The notes beneath the pieces are model-generated. The model was given only the letters and a program-made list of their open reading frames with translations, made no database searches and had not been told where the DNA came from. A stretch of 8,047 nucleotides of DNA from contig JACRCG010000270.1 of the NCBI GenBank assembly GCA_016219145.1, positions 1 to 8,047 of the forward strand. Reading direction: 5' to 3'. The stretch is from Deltaproteobacteria bacterium (GTDB lineage: Bacteria > Desulfobacterota > Desulfuromonadia > Geobacterales > Pseudopelobacteraceae). A program made the position numbers and the translations under genes. This document shows, piece after piece, positions 6,569 to 8,047 of this stretch. Numbering within the stretch: position 1 is the first letter of the stretch; each line of letters opens with the position of its first letter.

Positions 6569-6581
6569 GGGGTTGTGTCAA
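6552..6581 (-). promoter_or_regulatory. Promoter of the AAA+ ATPase gene
   Basis: On the minus strand a perfect -35 TTGACA (6576-6581) and a -10 TATATT (6552-6557, 5 of 6) are separated by 18 bp. The predicted start, about 7 nt downstream, is near 6545, which is the centre of the 47-bp dyad. This would give a 5' leader of about 30 nt. Confidence 0.65.
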
Positions 6582-6595
6582 TGGTTTTAGAGGTT

Positions 6596-6949
6596 TTATG
6601 CTGCTTTGCGAGTAAGCCCTTCGGTAATGTAGGTAATTGCCAGGGTATTGATGCTGACACCTTCAAGCCGGGCGCGTGATTGCAGGCGGGCATGGAGGCT
6701 TTTGGGGAGGCGTTGCACAAACTTGCCGGAGTAAGCGCCGTAGCTGCCGGGTTTTGGCACGGGCAAGCCTTTTGCTTCAAGTGTGGCAATAACGGCGGCA
6801 AGGGCAAGCTGTCCTTCCGATATAGCCTCTTCTATGGTTTCACCATCAGCTATGCACTCGTTGAAATCGGGGAAACTGACAAGGAACCCGCCGCCCTCCT
6901 CGGCAGTAAGTGTTCGTAGCTCAAATGGATATTTGCTCATGTCTTTCAT
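6596..6949 (-). CDS. hicB: HicB family antitoxin
   Basis: This protein neutralises the HicA toxin and normally represses the hicAB promoter. The N-terminal part (about 7-65) is the HicB ferredoxin-like/RNase H-like domain: GGGFLVSFPDFNECIADGETIEEAISEGQLAL is the diagnostic stretch. The C-terminal part (about 75-112: GKFVQRLPKSLHARLQSRARLEGVSINTLAITYITEGL) is a ribbon-helix-helix DNA-binding domain. At 117 residues it is a normal two-domain HicB. The ATG at 6947-6949 overlaps the hicA stop as ATGA and is preceded by GGAGGA, so the pair is translationally coupled. A second ATG lies three codons in (M4). Confidence 0.92.
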   Translation of the reverse strand: MKDMSKYPFELRTLTAEEGGGFLVSFPDFNECIADGETIEEAISEGQLALAAVIATLEAKGLPVPKPGSYGAYSGKFVQRLPKSLHARLQSRARLEGVSINTLAITYITEGLTRKAA

Positions 6950-7173
6950 GGTTCCTCCAATAGGAGCAGAAACTTTTTGATGTAGATCGGCTTGATTGGC
7001 TTCTTCGCCGGAACGGGCAAAGTCTTGCCGGATGCCGTTACGAAAACACAGTGACTAGAGCCTTCGTGTCGCCAGTCAATTTCAAAGCGCCGGGCAACAG
7101 CTTGCAAATCCTCTATCCGCCAGCCAAGGGGATTGGCCTTCATCTTTGCAAGAGTTTTATCGGCTTGGCTCAT
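6946..7173 (-). CDS. hicA: HicA family mRNA interferase toxin
   Basis: HicA is a small dsRBD-like ribonuclease that cleaves mRNA independently of the ribosome. From the ATG at 7171-7173 it is 75 residues. The catalytic histidine is H41 in EGSSHCVF, followed by the usual basic C-terminal strand-helix PAKKPIKPIYIKKFLLLL. An in-frame TTG two codons upstream (7177-7179) is less likely. No Shine-Dalgarno sequence precedes the ATG; the predicted transcription start falls on the ATG itself, so translation may be leaderless. The ATG also overlaps the stop codon of the upstream transposase remnant (ATGA, 7170-7173). The toxin-first order and the 4-bp overlap with hicB are typical. Confidence 0.9.
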   Translation of the reverse strand: MSQADKTLAKMKANPLGWRIEDLQAVARRFEIDWRHEGSSHCVFVTASGKTLPVPAKKPIKPIYIKKFLLLLEEP

Positions 7174-7918
7174 AAGCAAATAGTACTAAGGATAGTATCA
7201 TTTATCAATACAAAAAAGAGAACAATAGCGAATAAACCGTGCTGTGCGACCTCTTTCATTAGCGCCTGTTTGACCAGTTCCATCCTCCCGGCAACAACGA
7301 AATCATGCCGTGCCTTGTCGGTCATACGTTTGATGCAGGCACTCAATGTGGATATATCGCGACCGAAGATTCGTCCCACCTCGCTGATAGTGCCATCGGA
7401 GAATTCTGCGACCGCCCATGCCGCGAGTGTGCGTGCTTCGATGATTGCTCTGCCTCGCTGCCGCGAACAAAGTTTTTCGTCATCGATGTTACAGATCGTC
7501 TTGATGGTTTCCAGCACCTCACGTACGGTCGGTTTCTGTTCACGCCGCAGTTGCGCCTTTTCCAACGCTTCATCGACAAAACGCTCTTCACCGAGCAGAC
7601 GACTGTCAAACGCTCCTCCCTGATGGAAGTCGTTATTGCGTCCGTCCCCCGCCCTCTCTCCGACAAACTGACAGAAGAGCCTTACCGCCTGCCCGCATCG
7701 TGTGCCAAACATCGACAGCACCTGTTCCGTGGCCAGCCACGGCAAGGGGTCAGTGCCGAGATAGGCGAGGTGGCTGCTCCACGGATACTCTTCCGAAGCA
7801 GTTACCATGCCCGCACGAACAGGATTCAGATGGATATAGGCAACGAGTTCGAGCAGATATGAATCAGCATCCACAAGAACCGCCTTGTATCGCCCCTGAA
7901 ACAGGTTGACCTTTCCCC
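7170..7918 (-). pseudogene. C-terminal half of a Y1 (IS200/REP-type) transposase with DnaA-like HTH tail
   Basis: The reading frame runs open from the IS border and contains NLFQGRYKAVLV..DSYLLELVAYIHLNPVRAGMV. This is the conserved C-terminal half of the Y1_Tnp domain, including the catalytic tyrosine in AYIHLNP. The segment YPWSSHLAYLG follows. Near the end, CSRQRGRAIIEARTLAAWAVAEFS..TISEVGRIFGRDISTLSACIKRM resembles the DnaA domain IV helix-turn-helix found in longer members. The N-terminal half with the HUH histidines is missing: homologous-looking sequence stops at about 7915, where the IS end begins. A GTG at 7872-7874 could start a 234-residue fragment. The last ~20 residues are encoded by the hicAB promoter region and look unrelated to the family. 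Confidence 0.82.
7180..7208 (-). promoter_or_regulatory. hicAB promoter with overlapping operator
   Basis: On the minus strand a -35 TTGATA (7203-7208) and a -10 TACTAT (7180-7185) are separated by 17 bp. An imperfect dyad, ATAGTACTA (7180-7188) and TAGTATCAT (7193-7201) around AGGA, covers the -10 and much of the spacer. Its inner 5-bp arms are perfect and 7 of 9 positions pair overall. The HicB ribbon-helix-helix domain is the likely binder, giving autorepression. Confidence 0.6.
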
Positions 7919-8047
7919 TGAAAACTGAGCCATTGCAAACTTAGTGATTTCGGTCTAGAACCTCCCGAAGGAGACTGGACATGAAACCAAGGCGATTCAC
8001 CGAAGAGCAGATCATTGGCATCCTGAAACAAGCCCAGGCCGGAATGA
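7919..8047 (+). mobile_element. Left end of an IS3-type insertion sequence (partial)
   Basis: The coding frame of the Y1 transposase breaks at TGAAAACTGAGCC (7919-7931). It is followed by a short non-coding leader and then an IS3-type OrfA start codon at 7981. Elements of this family begin with TG, which supports 7919 as the terminal base. The right end and the target duplication lie outside the window, so the boundary is inferred. Confidence 0.65.
7981..8047 (+). CDS. IS3-type transposase OrfA (N-terminal fragment at window edge)
   Basis: Twenty-two codons are visible: MKPRRFTEEQIIGILKQAQA and two more residues. The phrase RFTEEQIIGILK is the characteristic start of the helix-turn-helix OrfA of IS3-family elements, which binds the terminal repeats and is normally joined to the DDE-carrying OrfB by programmed frameshifting. 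AAGGAG (7968-7973) is 7 nt before the ATG. The gene runs off the right edge, so whether it is intact cannot be told. Confidence 0.88.
   Translation, partial: MKPRRFTEEQIIGILKQAQAGM

Noticed and set aside
7174..7179. TTG start for hicA two codons upstream of the ATG
   Set aside because: It adds only two residues, uses a rarer codon and has no ribosome-binding site. The ATG fits the family N-terminus MSQADKTLAKMK.
7305..7862. 185-codon open frame on the plus strand
   Set aside because: It is antisense to the Y1 transposase remnant, which has clear family motifs. No ribosome-binding site or domain supports the opposite strand.

Overview
The window looks like a chromosomal segment of a Geobacter-type bacterium (Desulfuromonadota). 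This placement is an inference. It rests on a CIRCE-controlled groES, a MutS2 with a C-terminal Smr domain, a periplasmic PstS, several broken Y1 (HUH) transposases, and GC-rich REP-like repeats of the kind common in that group. No rRNA or tRNA is present to confirm it.

Layout. (1) 1-516: a REP-like hairpin (32-57), then groES on the minus strand with its own sigma70-like promoter and a perfect CIRCE operator. (2) 516-3094: mutS2 on the minus strand, divergent from (3) 3095-3625, a DnaQ-like DEDDh 3'-5' exonuclease on the plus strand. (4) 3714-4110: a truncated REP-associated tyrosine transposase (RAYT) whose reading frame runs into a REP-like repeat, followed by a second REP-like repeat in the opposite orientation. 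(5) 4131-5169: pstS on the minus strand with a PHO box placed 10 bp upstream of a -10 hexamer. (6) 5304-6581: an AAA+ ATPase with a DUF4143-type C-terminus on the minus strand. It has its own consensus-like promoter overlapped by a 47-bp imperfect palindrome. (7) 6596-7208: a hicA-hicB toxin-antitoxin pair on the minus strand, with a promoter and operator that predict a leaderless hicA message. (8) 7170-7918: the C-terminal half of a second Y1 transposase with a DnaA-like helix-turn-helix tail, cut off at its N-terminal side by (9) the left end of an IS3-type insertion sequence running off the right edge.

Reading. The left half is ordinary housekeeping: chaperonin, mismatch/recombination ATPase, exonuclease, phosphate uptake. 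The right half is an accessory patch with a toxin-antitoxin pair, an orphan ATPase and nested mobile-element debris. The most unusual signals are the large dyad centred on the predicted transcription start of the ATPase gene, and the hicA start codon that sits at its predicted transcription start and also overlaps the transposase stop codon. The two transposase remnants are also notable: one keeps only the HUH half, the other only the tyrosine half. No clear new defence system was found. All assignments come from reading motifs by eye, without database searches.
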